Part shown: one piece after another, positions 22,880-31,780 of the stretch
Layout of the letters: each line of letters begins with the position of its first letter
Numbering within the stretch: position 1 is the stretch's first letter
Assembly: GCA_951799405.1 (NCBI GenBank)
Contig: OX637343.1
Location: 4,588,001-4,652,000, forward strand
Reading direction: 5' to 3'
DNA length: 64,000 nt
Source of the DNA: Agapetus fuscipes
Taxonomy: Eukaryota > Arthropoda > Insecta > Trichoptera > Glossosomatidae
Notes under the pieces: generated by a model
The model's database searches: none
What the model was told of the DNA's origin: nothing
The model's input: only the letters and a program-made list of their open reading frames with translations
Translations under genes and position numbers: made by a program

Positions 22880-23325
22880 TAATAGGGAAATTTCACAAAA
22901 AAAAATTCTTGTGGATTTAAATTCCTTTATATTTGCTTATCATAAAACTTCTTGAATTTTATTTTTACGTGCTTTTTTTACAAAGTTATTCATGTTCAAA
23001 AAATGAAGTTTGAAATTACGCGCCAAAACGCTCCTTGGATTGAATTTTCGGCTGTGACGTCATTTTCTTTGACTTTTTATAGCCATCGCAATACCAGCAG
23101 CGTTGTCGATACAAGAAAATGACGTCACGGGGGCTACAAATTTCGTTTACGGATCGCACATCCGTTTCAAAACCGGTCAAAATTTTCAAAAGATCTTTCA
23201 AATTTAAAATTATATAAATTTATTTTGGACTTGAAATTAGGCCCTTGTTTATAATATGCTTATCGTAATCTAACAAAATTATACACTTTTTACCAAATAC
23301 CTCACTATTGCAAATACCCTATTCG
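22880..23325. mobile_element. MITE carrying paired TGACGTCA palindromes, copy A
   Basis: The ends AATAGGGAAATTTC and, in reverse, AATAGGGTATTTGC are imperfect inverted repeats. The centre has two CRE palindromes in inverted context: GTGACGTCATTTTCTTTGAC and CAAGAAAATGACGTCACGGG (23,054-23,130), with CGCGCCAAAACGC on the left. Related elements are at 27,745-28,172 and in copy B (47,505-48,720). No transposase. The element lies just upstream of the zinc-finger gene. Confidence 0.6.
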
Positions 23326-23498
23326 ATTTTCATATTTTTTATTTTATGGGGAAAATCATTACAGAGTAAACAGCTGCCAGACTTGGCCAGGCTCACTTCA
23401 AACTGGTCTTGCGACTCGGATGCAATTTTTTTGTTTGAAGCTCGGTGGGTCAGTCAAAGTTATTAGTTTTTGTAATTTTGTGCTTTGTGCAAGTTACA
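23326..23498 (+). promoter_or_regulatory. Upstream region/5' UTR of zinc-finger gene A
   Basis: From about 23,377 the sequence GCCAGACTTGGCCAGGCTCA to the ATG is nearly identical to the region before the B gene, except that in B a 12.3-kb element splits it at AGGCT. The transcription start is not visible; no clear TATA box. Confidence 0.4.
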
Positions 23499-25349
23499 AT
23501 GGACGTAGTTGTGAAGTCTGAGAAGGAGCCGGTCTCGGAGGATATGGATCATGCACAACTAGAGCACTTACATGAACAAATAGACATTGAAGAGAGCGAT
23601 GTGAAGCAAGAGAGACTGGCTCGTGAGAAGGAATGGGAAGCTGAGGACATAGTAATGGGAAATATAAAGAATGAGGACTTCTTGGAGGAATGCCGCGTGC
23701 TTGTGGACAGAATCGACATCGCGCGGTATTTAAATGATCCAGCCAGGTTGGAATATGTGTGCCATGCCTGCAGCTACAAGGTGAATCAAAAGAAACCCTT
23801 GAGGATCCATCAGTTGTTCAGTTGCTGCGAGCTGGAGCACACTGGGACAAGCAAGAGCCACAATCATAGACACACAACCTCAGAGAGCAGGCCATCCACC
23901 TCAACAGATCAACAGGAAGCAAACACTCACAATAAATGTGAACAGGAAAATGCAAAAAAAACTGAAAACACAAAATTGGCCATTGCGAAAAGCACTCCCT
24001 ATGATCGCAGTGAAGGTAGTAACAAATCAGTGTGGAGATCTAACACACAGAAACACAAACTGGGAAACACTGCGAAGAAACTATTTGCTTGTGATCAGTG
24101 TGATTATAAAGCTTCACAGTCAAGTAATTTGAAAAGGCATAAAATGACACACTCCGGATACAAACCATTTGCGTGTGATCAGTGTAATTATAAAACTGTA
24201 GTGTCATGTGATTTAGAAATACATAAACGGAGACACTCCGGATACAAACCATTTGCGTGTGATCAGTGTGATTATAAAGCTACACAGTCAGGTAATTTGA
24301 AAGCGCATAAAATGACACACTCTGGATACAAACCATTTGCGTGTGATCAGTGTAACTTTAAAGCTACACAGTCAGTTTATTTGAAAAAGCATAAAATGAC
24401 ACACTCTGAACACAAACCATTTGCGTGTGATCAGTGTAATTATAAAGCTGCGTTGTTAGGTGGTTTAAAAAGGCATAAACAACGGAGACACTCTGGACAC
24501 AAACCATTTGCATGTGATCAGTGTGACTATAAAGGTACAGTGTCAGGTATTTTGAAAAAGCATAAAATGACACACTCTAGACACAAACCATTTGCGTGTG
24601 ATCAGTGTGATTATAAAGCTACACAGTCAGGTTATTTGAAAACGCATAAAATGACACACTCTGCATACAAACCATTTGCGTGTGATCAGTGTGATTATAA
24701 AGCTACACAGTCAGTTTATTTAAAAATACATAAACGGAGACACTCCGGATACAAACCATTTGCGTGTGATCAGTGTGATTATAAAGCTACACAGTCAGGT
24801 AATTTGAAAGCGCATAAAATGACACACTCTGGATACAAACCATTTGCGTGTGATCAGTGTAACTTTAAAGCTACACAGTCAGTTTATTTGAAAAAGCATA
24901 AAATGACACACTCTGAACACATACCATTTGCGTGTGATCAGTGTAATTATAAAGCTGCGTTGTTAGGTGGTTTAAAAAGGCATAAACAACGGAGACACTC
25001 TGGACACAAACCATTTGCATGTGATCAGTGTGATTATAAAGCTACACAGTCAGGTAATTTGAAAAAGCATAAAATGACACACTCTGGATACAAACCATTT
25101 GCGTGTGATCAGTGTGACTATAAAGCTACGCAGTCAGTTAATTTGAAAAACCATAAAATGACACACTCTGGACACAAACCATTTGCTTGTGATCAGTGTG
25201 ATTATAAAGCTACACAGTCAGGTAATTTGAAAGCGCATAAAATGACACACTCTGGACACAAACCATTTGCGTGTGATCAGTGTGATTATAGAGCTAAACA
25301 AGCAAGCGCTTTGAATGTTCATAAACTGAAACACTCTGGATCCAACTAG
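23499..25349 (+). CDS. C2H2 zinc-finger protein, 15 tandem fingers (copy A)
   Basis: The start chosen is the ATG at 23,499 (MDVVVKSEKEPVSEDM), giving 616 residues. The frame is open back to 23,445, but only to a GTG, and this ATG is shared with copy B. Residues 1-85 are acidic and probably unstructured. A lone Cys/His motif follows (YVCHACSYKVNQKKPLRIHQ, residues about 85-115), then a Ser/Thr/Asn-rich linker. From about residue 190 to the end run 15 fingers of the form C-x2-C-x12-H-x3/4-H with linkers such as THSGYKPFACDQCDYK. Fingers 2-5 and 8-11 are near-identical, showing internal block duplication. The protein presumably acts as a nuclear DNA-binding factor; its target is unknown. A LINE gamma remnant begins within a few bases of the stop codon and would supply the 3' UTR. 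Confidence 0.9.
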   Translation: MDVVVKSEKEPVSEDMDHAQLEHLHEQIDIEESDVKQERLAREKEWEAEDIVMGNIKNEDFLEECRVLVDRIDIARYLNDPARLEYVCHACSYKVNQKKPLRIHQLFSCCELEHTGTSKSHNHRHTTSESRPSTSTDQQEANTHNKCEQENAKKTENTKLAIAKSTPYDRSEGSNKSVWRSNTQKHKLGNTAKKLFACDQCDYKASQSSNLKRHKMTHSGYKPFACDQCNYKTVVSCDLEIHKRRHSGYKPFACDQCDYKATQSGNLKAHKMTHSGYKPFACDQCNFKATQSVYLKKHKMTHSEHKPFACDQCNYKAALLGGLKRHKQRRHSGHKPFACDQCDYKGTVSGILKKHKMTHSRHKPFACDQCDYKATQSGYLKTHKMTHSAYKPFACDQCDYKATQSVYLKIHKRRHSGYKPFACDQCDYKATQSGNLKAHKMTHSGYKPFACDQCNFKATQSVYLKKHKMTHSEHIPFACDQCNYKAALLGGLKRHKQRRHSGHKPFACDQCDYKATQSGNLKKHKMTHSGYKPFACDQCDYKATQSVNLKNHKMTHSGHKPFACDQCDYKATQSGNLKAHKMTHSGHKPFACDQCDYRAKQASALNVHKLKHSGSN

Positions 25350-25351
25350 GG

Positions 25352-25857
25352 ATGTAACTGTAACTGTAACTCTGTCGCCATTCCGCTAGGGGTGGCCAGA
25401 GCCTCTGCAGAGTTGCCTCCATTTTTTCCTATCCTTACATACCTCCTTCAATTCATTCATATCCATCACCTTTTTCATGCATTTTCTTCTTTTACGCTCA
25501 CTTTGTATATCCCATTCTTTGACAATCTCCTCAATCTGATCACTCCATACTTTTCTCGGTCGTCCCTTCCCTCTTTTTCCTTTCACACTTTCTTTGTATA
25601 CATACTTTGTCAGTCTATCATCATTCATTCTTTCCACATGTCCAAACCATCTCATCACATTCTTTTGTACCTTAACTTTCACATCCTCTTTCAAATTACA
25701 TTCTTTTTTTACCCATTCATTCCTAACTCTATCCCTCAGAGTTTTTCCTGTCATGCTTCTCAAATGCTTCATTTCCACCGTACATACTTTACTCATTTCG
25801 CTATCGTTCACTGTCCATGCTTCACTTCCATACATCAAAGTCGGTAACAATATGCCA
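25352..25857 (-). mobile_element. 5'-truncated LINE gamma directly after the zinc-finger stop
   Basis: A third LINE family. The coding remnant from 25,850 to the stop at 25,386 has LPTLMYGSEAWTVNDSEMSK, MRWFGHVERMNDDRLTKYVY and KRGKGRPRKVWSDQI. The tail on the minus strand is a GTTACA repeat (25,354-25,372), different from the TTAGA repeat of LINE alpha. A second insertion of the family is at 46,241-46,773. Confidence 0.87.
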
Positions 25858-25985
25858 GGATGTTATGGATATAAAGTTTCGGATATGGATATGGATAAGG
25901 GTATTGCAATTACATTATTTGGGTTGCGGATATGGATATTGAATTATTTCGGATATCCGCTAGTTTCGTGTAATGGATATTAGAT
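25858..25985. repeat. GGATAT-rich imperfect repeat
   Basis: Dense GGATAT/ATATCC words (for example CGGATATGGATATGGATA) over about 125 bases, with no regular period. Confidence 0.6.
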
Positions 25986-26073
25986 TTGAAGCAATTTAGC
26001 AAAATAATCATTTGAAAAAAAAACATGTTTTTAATTTTAATTCTACATTTTCAGTTAATTTTACAATCACATA

Positions 26074-26876
26074 CAGTGGTGCCTCACACAACGAACGCCT
26101 CGCACAGCGAACGCTGCACACAACGAACTTCCTGTTCGTTCATTTCACGATTCATACAACGAACTTCGCTTCACACAACGAAGTCGCCCGAGCTTCCACG
26201 ACTGCTTCGCCCGAGCTTCCACGATCGCTGCCGATGTATTGCATACTCCCGCGCAGGCACTGCAGACAGTCGTTAGTCACTGCGCTAACTTACGCACGTA
26301 TCGCGGCAATCGTTCTTCATTACGAATTAAATCACGCACGTATCACGGCAGTCGTCCTTTTAAGTTTAACTCAATATTTTTTTTATATCATGGCTTCTAA
26401 TAAAAGCAGGAAGGTGATTTCTGTTGAAATGAAACAGGAAATAAATGGAAAGCAGTTCAGGAGTTTACCAATGCCCACTATCCGGATTCAGATGAAGCAA
26501 ACAGGATCAAGGATCTTTACTCCGATACTCTTGTCCGTTATTTCCGGCAGATGTTGGAGAAAAGAGAAAAACAAACGACTTTGGACAAGTTTTTCATGAA
26601 ACCATCAGCCAAAAAGCAGAAAATGGATGAAGATGTGCAAGATTCTACTTAGTGTGTCTTAAAATAAATAAAAATATGCTTTTGTTAGATGTATCTAAAT
26701 AAAAATAAAAACAAAAAATTATCTTTTTTTATGTCATCTTAGCATATTTTATGCTACAGAACGAATTATTTTTTTTACCATGTATTGTTATGGGAAAACG
26801 CGTTTCACATTACGAACTTTTCGCATAACAAACTTGCTCCCGGAACAAATTAAGTTCGTTGTGTGAGGCACCACTG
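26074..26876 (+). mobile_element. pogo/Tigger-type element, internally deleted
   Basis: The 22-base inverted termini start CAGTGGTGCCTCACACAACG at 26,074 and end in the reverse complement at 26,876, flanked by TA on both sides (26,072-26,073 and 26,877-26,878). TA target duplication and CAGTGGT-type ends fit Tc1/mariner-pogo. The 803-bp length is far shorter than an autonomous Tigger. Confidence 0.88.
26390..26652 (+). pseudogene. Tigger transposase remnant: N-terminus fused to C-terminus
   Basis: The start MASNKSRKVISVEMKQEING matches the beginning of the CENP-B-like DNA-binding region of Tigger proteins. Immediately after, in a shifted frame, comes the C-terminal end: VQEFTNAHYPDSDEANRIKD, YFRQMLEKREKQTTLDKFF, KPSAKKQKMDE and stop. 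The helix-turn-helix core and the DDE domain between them are gone, so the element cannot encode transposase but could be mobilised in trans. Confidence 0.82.
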
Positions 26877-26920
26877 TATATAAGGTCGGGTAAAAAGTTT
26901 TTTAGCATATAGTATGGATA

Positions 26921-27172
26921 TCTATAATCTATAATCTAAGCTGCAAGGATATGTAAGCATTTAAGGCTCATATGAAATGCATGCCCACACACAGGCACAT
27001 GTAGGTTCGCGCCTACACATTCTGCATGTGTGCATACAAATAAAGAAAACCTCACATGGACATAAACCTTGCAACTCCTGCCGCCGTTCCCTGAACCGGG
27101 GTGGCATTGGCAAAAGTGAACCGATTTTTACAGCACGGGTGGTCAGCCTCGTACCAACCTATCAGTCAAGGA
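26921..27172 (-). repeat. Solo Z module, GC-shifted variant
   Basis: All landmarks are present (GAACCGGGGTGGCATTGGCA, GTGTGCATACAAATAAAG), with numerous CpG-type differences from the consensus. Confidence 0.75.
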
Positions 27173-27302
27173 GCTTGTAATAAATATATTTTGTATTGTT
27201 TGTGTATTAACACTGAAAATTCATATTCAATATTTTATTTAGTGTAAGGATTTAAATCAAACACTGTTTTATATTTTCACTTTTACAATTATTTATTCTT
27301 TT

Positions 27303-27345
27303 ATTTTACTAACGTTTTCGATCTTAGATCATCATCAGGTATAAT
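27303..27345 (-). ncRNA. Hammerhead-ribozyme-like motif, left arm
   Basis: The minus strand reads ATTATAC, CTGATGA, TGATCTAAGATC, GAAA, ACGTTA, GTAAAAT. CTGATGA and GAAA are the invariant hammerhead core. GATC/GATC forms a short stem II, and ATTATAC with GTAAAAT gives stem I with six of seven pairs. The helix III sequence AACGTT is self-complementary, as in dimer-acting hammerheads of Penelope-like elements. Activity is inference. Confidence 0.6.
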
Positions 27346-27431
27346 TTTATCTAAATTTATATGATTTTATTGAATGACCACACAATTTTATTGTAATACT
27401 TTATGGTACCATTGACTTTTATTTAAAAAAA

Positions 27432-27474
27432 ATTATACCTGAAGATGATCTAAGATCGAAAACGTTAGTAAAAT
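27432..27474 (+). ncRNA. Hammerhead-ribozyme-like motif, right arm
   Basis: The plus strand reads ATTATAC, CTGAAGA, TGATCTAAGATC, GAAA, ACGTTA, GTAAAAT. It is the same fold as in the left arm, with CTGAAGA (also allowed by CUGANGA). Confidence 0.6.
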
Positions 27475-27744
27475 TAAAGAATAAATAATTGTAAAAGTGA
27501 AAATATAAAACAGTGTTTGATTTAAATCCTTAAACTAAATAAATCATTAAATTAGTAATAAAATATCTTTAGCTGTACTATTTGTATCTGGCTGGTTTTC
27601 ATCACATTAAAAAGGGGACATTTCAAAAAAGAATAATGAGCGAATCGAATGAAGAAATTAGATACATGTAAAAAAAATATTACAAAAAAAGGAAAAATGC
27701 TACGCAAGCCCCGATTTTTTTTTTTTTTTTTTTTAATGGTGTAC

Positions 27745-28172
27745 AACAGGTTACCCTAATAGGGTAGTTGCAGTGGTAGGGGAAACGGTTGAAAATAATA
27801 TGGTTCTGTAGAGTACATTTCAAGGATCACAACCATATATTTTTTGTGTAGTAAAAATAAAAATATCATTCATAATTTAAAAAAATAAAATGCGGAGAAT
27901 TTTAGTCGCGCCAAAACGCAGCGCGTTCGACTTCGCGAATCTTGACGTCAAGATTCGCCACTGGGCCCGCCGATACCTGCACTCCGAAAATGCATCGGTG
28001 TCATATCTGCCTAAATAAACAAAATGACCTTTTTTCCGAAAATCGAGAATACGCTAATTTTAAAGAGATTTAGTTTAAAAACTAAGAAAGATATTTTTTT
28101 TTTGAAAACGCAGATGCATTTTTAAAAATGTATTCTACCATTTTATACAATGAAAAAATTATGTGATACTTC
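27745..28172. mobile_element. CRE-palindrome MITE, diverged relative
   Basis: Carries CGCGCCAAAACGC followed by CTTGACGTCAAG and ends in TTCCCTATT, the order seen in the 22,880-23,325 element. The left end (ACCCTAATAGGGTAG) is less certain. Confidence 0.45.
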
Positions 28173-28174
28173 CC

Positions 28175-29644
28175 TATTACAGTGCACCCTCTCAGCCATC
28201 AACAAGCTGGGAGGAACTCTTTTACCATGGATTAAAGGTGTCTAAATTGTTTTGAAATATATCAATCTTTGATTCGTTAATGAGTTTAACACTCCGAGTT
28301 AAAGGATGTTGCGCCAAGACGTCAGTGCGACTCATCGGTACATGTAATAAATCATGACCTCGTCCCCGATTATAGTCATTGGGCACGTACAACCTGAAAC
28401 CCGCCAACAGGGTGGGACTGTCTATTAACCCGTTGATGACCTTATGAGAGAGCACTATAAGGGTCCCGTTGCGCCTAGTTTCTAAGCTCCTGAAGCCAGT
28501 TTCCCGAAGCAGCTCCTCATGGTGCATGAACTGAGGGTAATTTCCCTGCGTCCTCATGAGGAGGTACCTCAGGAACTTCTGGAGCTGCTCTAACATATTA
28601 ATGTACTTCCACTGGTAAGGTGTCCACACCTCAACAGCGTACTCTAATTTAGACCGTATGACACTGCCGAAGTCATCCGCCATCGCCCTAGGCTCCGTAA
28701 ACTGTTTGCACAGTCTGATGACAAAGCCCAGAAGCCGATAGCATTCGGTCGTCAACTGCGTCACATGGTCTGAAAAATTCAGTCCGGGATCAAAAACCAC
28801 CCCCAGATCCCTAAACGAGGAAACACGAGTCAGTATCAGCCCACCCATACTGTACTCGTGGATTATGGGACAAGAGGATTTTGTAAATGACATAACACAA
28901 CATTTGTTGATGTTGAAACTTAGCCCATTCTTGTTTGACCACTCCAACAAGTGGTTCAAATCCGTCTGAAGATTTATACAGTCCTGAGAGTTTGTAACTT
29001 CAGTATAAATTTTCATATCATCAGCAATTTACCGGGTGTGTGAAACTTATAACAAGTGTTTCAGTAGCATTGATATTTTTCACTTAGAGACGGCGCACTT
29101 TCGCAAAGCGGTGGGTGCTTCACTCAGGGAGAAATGATTTCCTTTATTTTTAAAATTACATCATATTCTGTTTTGAGAGCAGTATTTTTTTTTCTTCTTG
29201 TAATTAGTCACTTGTAATTTACATCTTGTAATTCTTTCCAACTTCCTAAGCTTGATATCCGTGGCAACATATAATTGGCCATGTTTTTTGTAATTGCTAT
29301 TATTTATTTCTTATGTAACGCTGTTTGTTGTCCTACTAAAATAAAAATAAATAAAATAAAGCAAATAAGAACAAATTTCGAGTTCATCTATAATGTCGTT
29401 TTATAAACACAATGAAGGCTAGGGGACCTAAATTTGAGCCTTGGGGAACTTCTGAAGTTGGAAAAAACCCTGCCGATCGGTGGCCATTTATTTCCACAAA
29501 ATGGCATCTGTTTTTAAGGAATGACGAAAAAAAGATTAAAAGGGATTTGGTGAAACCAAAGTCTTGTTAAAAGAATACCATGATTTACTCGATCAAAAGC
29601 TTTGGAGAAGTCAGTATATATGACATCTGTTTGCTTGCGAGAAT
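28175..29644 (-). pseudogene. Jockey/CR1-like LINE reverse transcriptase, split by an insertion
   Basis: The N-terminal piece (29,644 to 29,388) encodes TDVIYTDFSKAFDRVNHGIL and a degraded SGVPQGS region (SSPRLKFRSPSL). The C-terminal piece (29,032 to 28,222) starts IADDMKIYTEV, where the catalytic ADD is retained, and continues WSNKNGLSFNINKC, FRDLGVVFDPGLNFSDHV and YAVEVWTPYQ to a stop. The order matches the fingers/palm and thumb of a Jockey-superfamily RT unlike the alpha/beta/gamma LINEs. A 355-bp foreign block (29,033-29,387) separates the two halves. Confidence 0.78.
29033..29387 (+). mobile_element. 3' end of another retroelement inserted in the Jockey-like LINE
   Basis: This block interrupts the RT frame exactly between its two conserved halves. 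It finishes in an A-rich tail (TAAAATAAAAATAAATAAAA), consistent with the 3' end of a 5'-truncated plus-strand LINE. Family unknown. Confidence 0.45.
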
Positions 29645-29849
29645 AAGTTTTTGTTTTCGCCAACCCGCTCGGCAAGCGTGGCGTTGTAATGCCAAAACCC
29701 CCCCATATGAAATGTCAAATAATCATAATAGAGTACCCCAGGTGAGTAGGACAACACGTCCAGAATCTCACACTGAGAATTCAGTCTGCCCCACGGATTC
29801 TGGGGGGGACAATTGTTTGACATATCATGAAAATCACCAGCAATCAAAA

Positions 29850-30519
29850 TCCAAATGTCAAAAGTTTAACATAGCTACCTATAATGTCCGCACACTGGCA
29901 TCCGACTCAAAATTACTGGAACTAGAGGAAGAACTAACAAAAATCAAATGGGACTTTGTGGGCCTTTCGGAAATAACAAGAAAGGGCGAAGAATTACTGA
30001 CACTAAATTCTGGGCATACCTTCTACTACAGAGGCGACCTCGAAAAATCTATCGGAGGAGTCGGATTTCTTATTCACAAAAAACATTGTCAACCTCAAAA
30101 GCTTATCAACAAGAGTAGTATACATGATTCTAAAACTAAACTCTAGATACAATCTAAAGGTTATCCAAGTATATGCACCTACATCCAGTCATACTGATGA
30201 AGAGGTGGAAGTATTCTACGAAGATATTCAAACTGCTATTCGAGAGAACAAATGTCACTACAACATGATAATTGGGGATTTCAACGCTAAAATTGGTATC
30301 AAAAGTGATGAAGCTGAAAAATCGCTCGGAAACTTTGGCAGTGGCTTACGGAATAATAGAGGAGAAACTCTACTGAATTACCTCCTTGAGAACAATCTGT
30401 TCTTGATGAACACCTTCTTTCATAAAAAACAACAACGACGATGGACATGGTTAAGTCCAGATGGAAAAACTGCAAATGAAATTGATTTTGTTATATCAGA
30501 CAAGAAAGGTATTAGTTAG
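29850..30519 (+). pseudogene. LINE APE-type endonuclease fragment
   Basis: NIATYNVRTLASDSKLLELE, LSEITRKGEE, then GGVGFLIHKKHCQ end the first frame. After a frameshift near 30,110-30,125 it continues VIQVYAPTSSHTDEEV, IIGDFNAKIG, NNRGETLLNYL and NEIDFVIS. These are the endonuclease motifs of an RTE-like LINE different from alpha. The RT is absent because the sequence passes into the Penelope-like element at about 30,520. Confidence 0.82.
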
Positions 30520-30605
30520 GTTTAAGTTAGAATTACGGTCGTTTGACATTTTGACAATTATATTAATTTTCGGATATTTAACGAACCGTTCGGTGAGAAC
30601 TTACA

Positions 30606-30654
30606 TTATTCTCTACGTTTCGTCAGCGACGTAGCCGACGTCTTCAGGAGAACA
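30606..30654 (-). ncRNA. Hammerhead-ribozyme-like motif of the Penelope-like element
   Basis: The minus strand reads TGTTCTC, CTGAAGA, CGTCGGCTACGTCGCTGAC, GAAA, CGTA, GAGAATAA. Stem I TTCTC/GAGAA has five pairs plus a wobble. Stem II GTCGGC/GCTGAC has six. Helix III is minimal, with ACGT self-complementary, matching the dimeric hammerheads described in Penelope-like elements. Confidence 0.72.
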
Positions 30655-30703
30655 TCCTATCTGTACGGCGACTGAGGATGAACTGAATTTGAAAAACACT
30701 TTG

Positions 30704-31780
30704 TCACAAATCACTGACTACCTTCGAACGAAGGTAGTAATTATGTTTTGGTCTGTCACACATACCACTATCATCTTGTGTGTATTCCACATCACTAGAT
30801 GGTATTATTTCACCTGTACACACCACACTAATAATATTGTTGTCTTTGACATGAAATTTGGGTACTGGTTTCAGTAGAGAGTTTAATGTGGGTTTCCAAA
30901 TACTGGACAAATTGAAGCTGTCGTCTCTGTTGAAGTTAGGATGTCTATAAATTTCAATGGCCTCTCTTACAAGTCTGGGAATCAAGAATTTTTCTTTCGA
31001 TAGAACCTTCGTTTGGTCGAATCTAATGAGGTGCAGGCTGCCTTTGGCGGAATGATCGCAGAATGCCGATTTATTGGGGTTGTTTGTTTTCATTGCCCCA
31101 ATATGTTCCTTGAGGCGCACCTTAATGTTTCTTTTGGTTTGACCGATGTAGAAGGCACCACATTCGCAAGGTACCTTATAAACGCCCGGGGAGTCCAGGG
31201 GGGTGCTATCTTTCACACTACGAAGCATCTGTGAAATCGAGCTGGGAGGACTAAAAATTGTTTTTATATTATATTTAAATAATAATCGTCCCAGTTTTTC
31301 GGAGAGGCCACGGATGTAGGGAAGGTATGCTTTTTGACGGGGTACTTCGCATGTGATGTTAGCCTTCTTCTTAAGAGTCTTGATTGCCATTGAGTAGCCA
31401 TTGGAAGACAGAGCCTGTTGACAGTGTTGTAGTTCAGAATCCAAACTCTCCTCATCGCAGATCCTTTTAGCTCTTGTCAATAACGCAGTAGGTACTGATC
31501 GTAGATGTGCTGGGTAGTGGTGTGATGAACTGTGTAGGTATCTATCTGTGTGTGTAGGTTTCCTATACACAGAATGACCCAGGCTGCCATCTATCCTGCG
31601 TACTTGCACATATAGGAATGAGATTTTTCCTTGTTCCTCTATCTCCATGGTAAACTTGAAAAGAGGATGAAGGTCATTCAGATGCGTAAGGAACTCCTTT
31701 AATTTTTGTAGTCCATATGGGTAGATGCAAAATGTGTCATCCACATATCTGAGCCAAAGCGATGGATAGATGGCAGCCTG
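30704..31780 (-). pseudogene. Penelope RT C-terminal part plus GIY-YIG endonuclease
   Basis: Starts inside the RT palm at LWLRYVDDTFCIYP (catalytic YVDD). It continues through the thumb/linker (ISFLYVQVRRIDGSLGHSVY, YLPYIRGLSEKLGRLL) to the GIY-YIG domain: GVYKVPCECGAFYIGQTKR, with NIKVRLKEH after it and FCDHSAKGSLH downstream. The stop is at 30,704. The frame is uninterrupted over about 355 residues, but the RT fingers are missing, so no active enzyme is expected. The first roughly 10 residues of the open frame above 31,780 come from the inverted snap-back and are not native. Confidence 0.87.

Larger units (their letters stand above)
13277..25350 (+). repeat. Segmental duplication, copy A
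   Basis: Direct-orientation paralog of 35,691 to the right edge. Matching blocks in order: 13,277-15,688 with 35,691-38,078; 15,689-16,959 with about 43,220-44,490; 19,801-20,137 with 44,491-44,822; 20,137-20,762 with about 45,377-46,010; 21,930-23,396 with 46,013-49,335, interrupted by insertions; 23,397-25,349 with 61,644 onward. Copy A alone keeps 16,960-19,800 and the hAT element at 20,763-21,929. Confidence 0.92.
27238..27540. repeat. Foldback element with about 110-bp arms
   Basis: The left arm 27,238-27,346 and right arm 27,430-27,540 are near-perfect inverted copies around an 83-base spacer. Each arm carries a hammerhead-like motif. The arms include AGGATTTAAATCAAACACTG and its reverse. 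Confidence 0.88.

Noticed and set aside
23445..23498. An N-terminal extension of the zinc-finger protein (GQSKLLVFVILCFVQ), which looks like a signal peptide
   Set aside because: It begins with GTG, not ATG, and lies in what is clearly the 5' UTR; copy B shares the ATG at the downstream position. A nuclear zinc-finger protein with a signal peptide is implausible.
25858..25985. GGATAT repeats as telomeric or centromeric sequence
   Set aside because: The repeat is short, irregular and not TTAGG-like; nothing else around it suggests a chromosome end.
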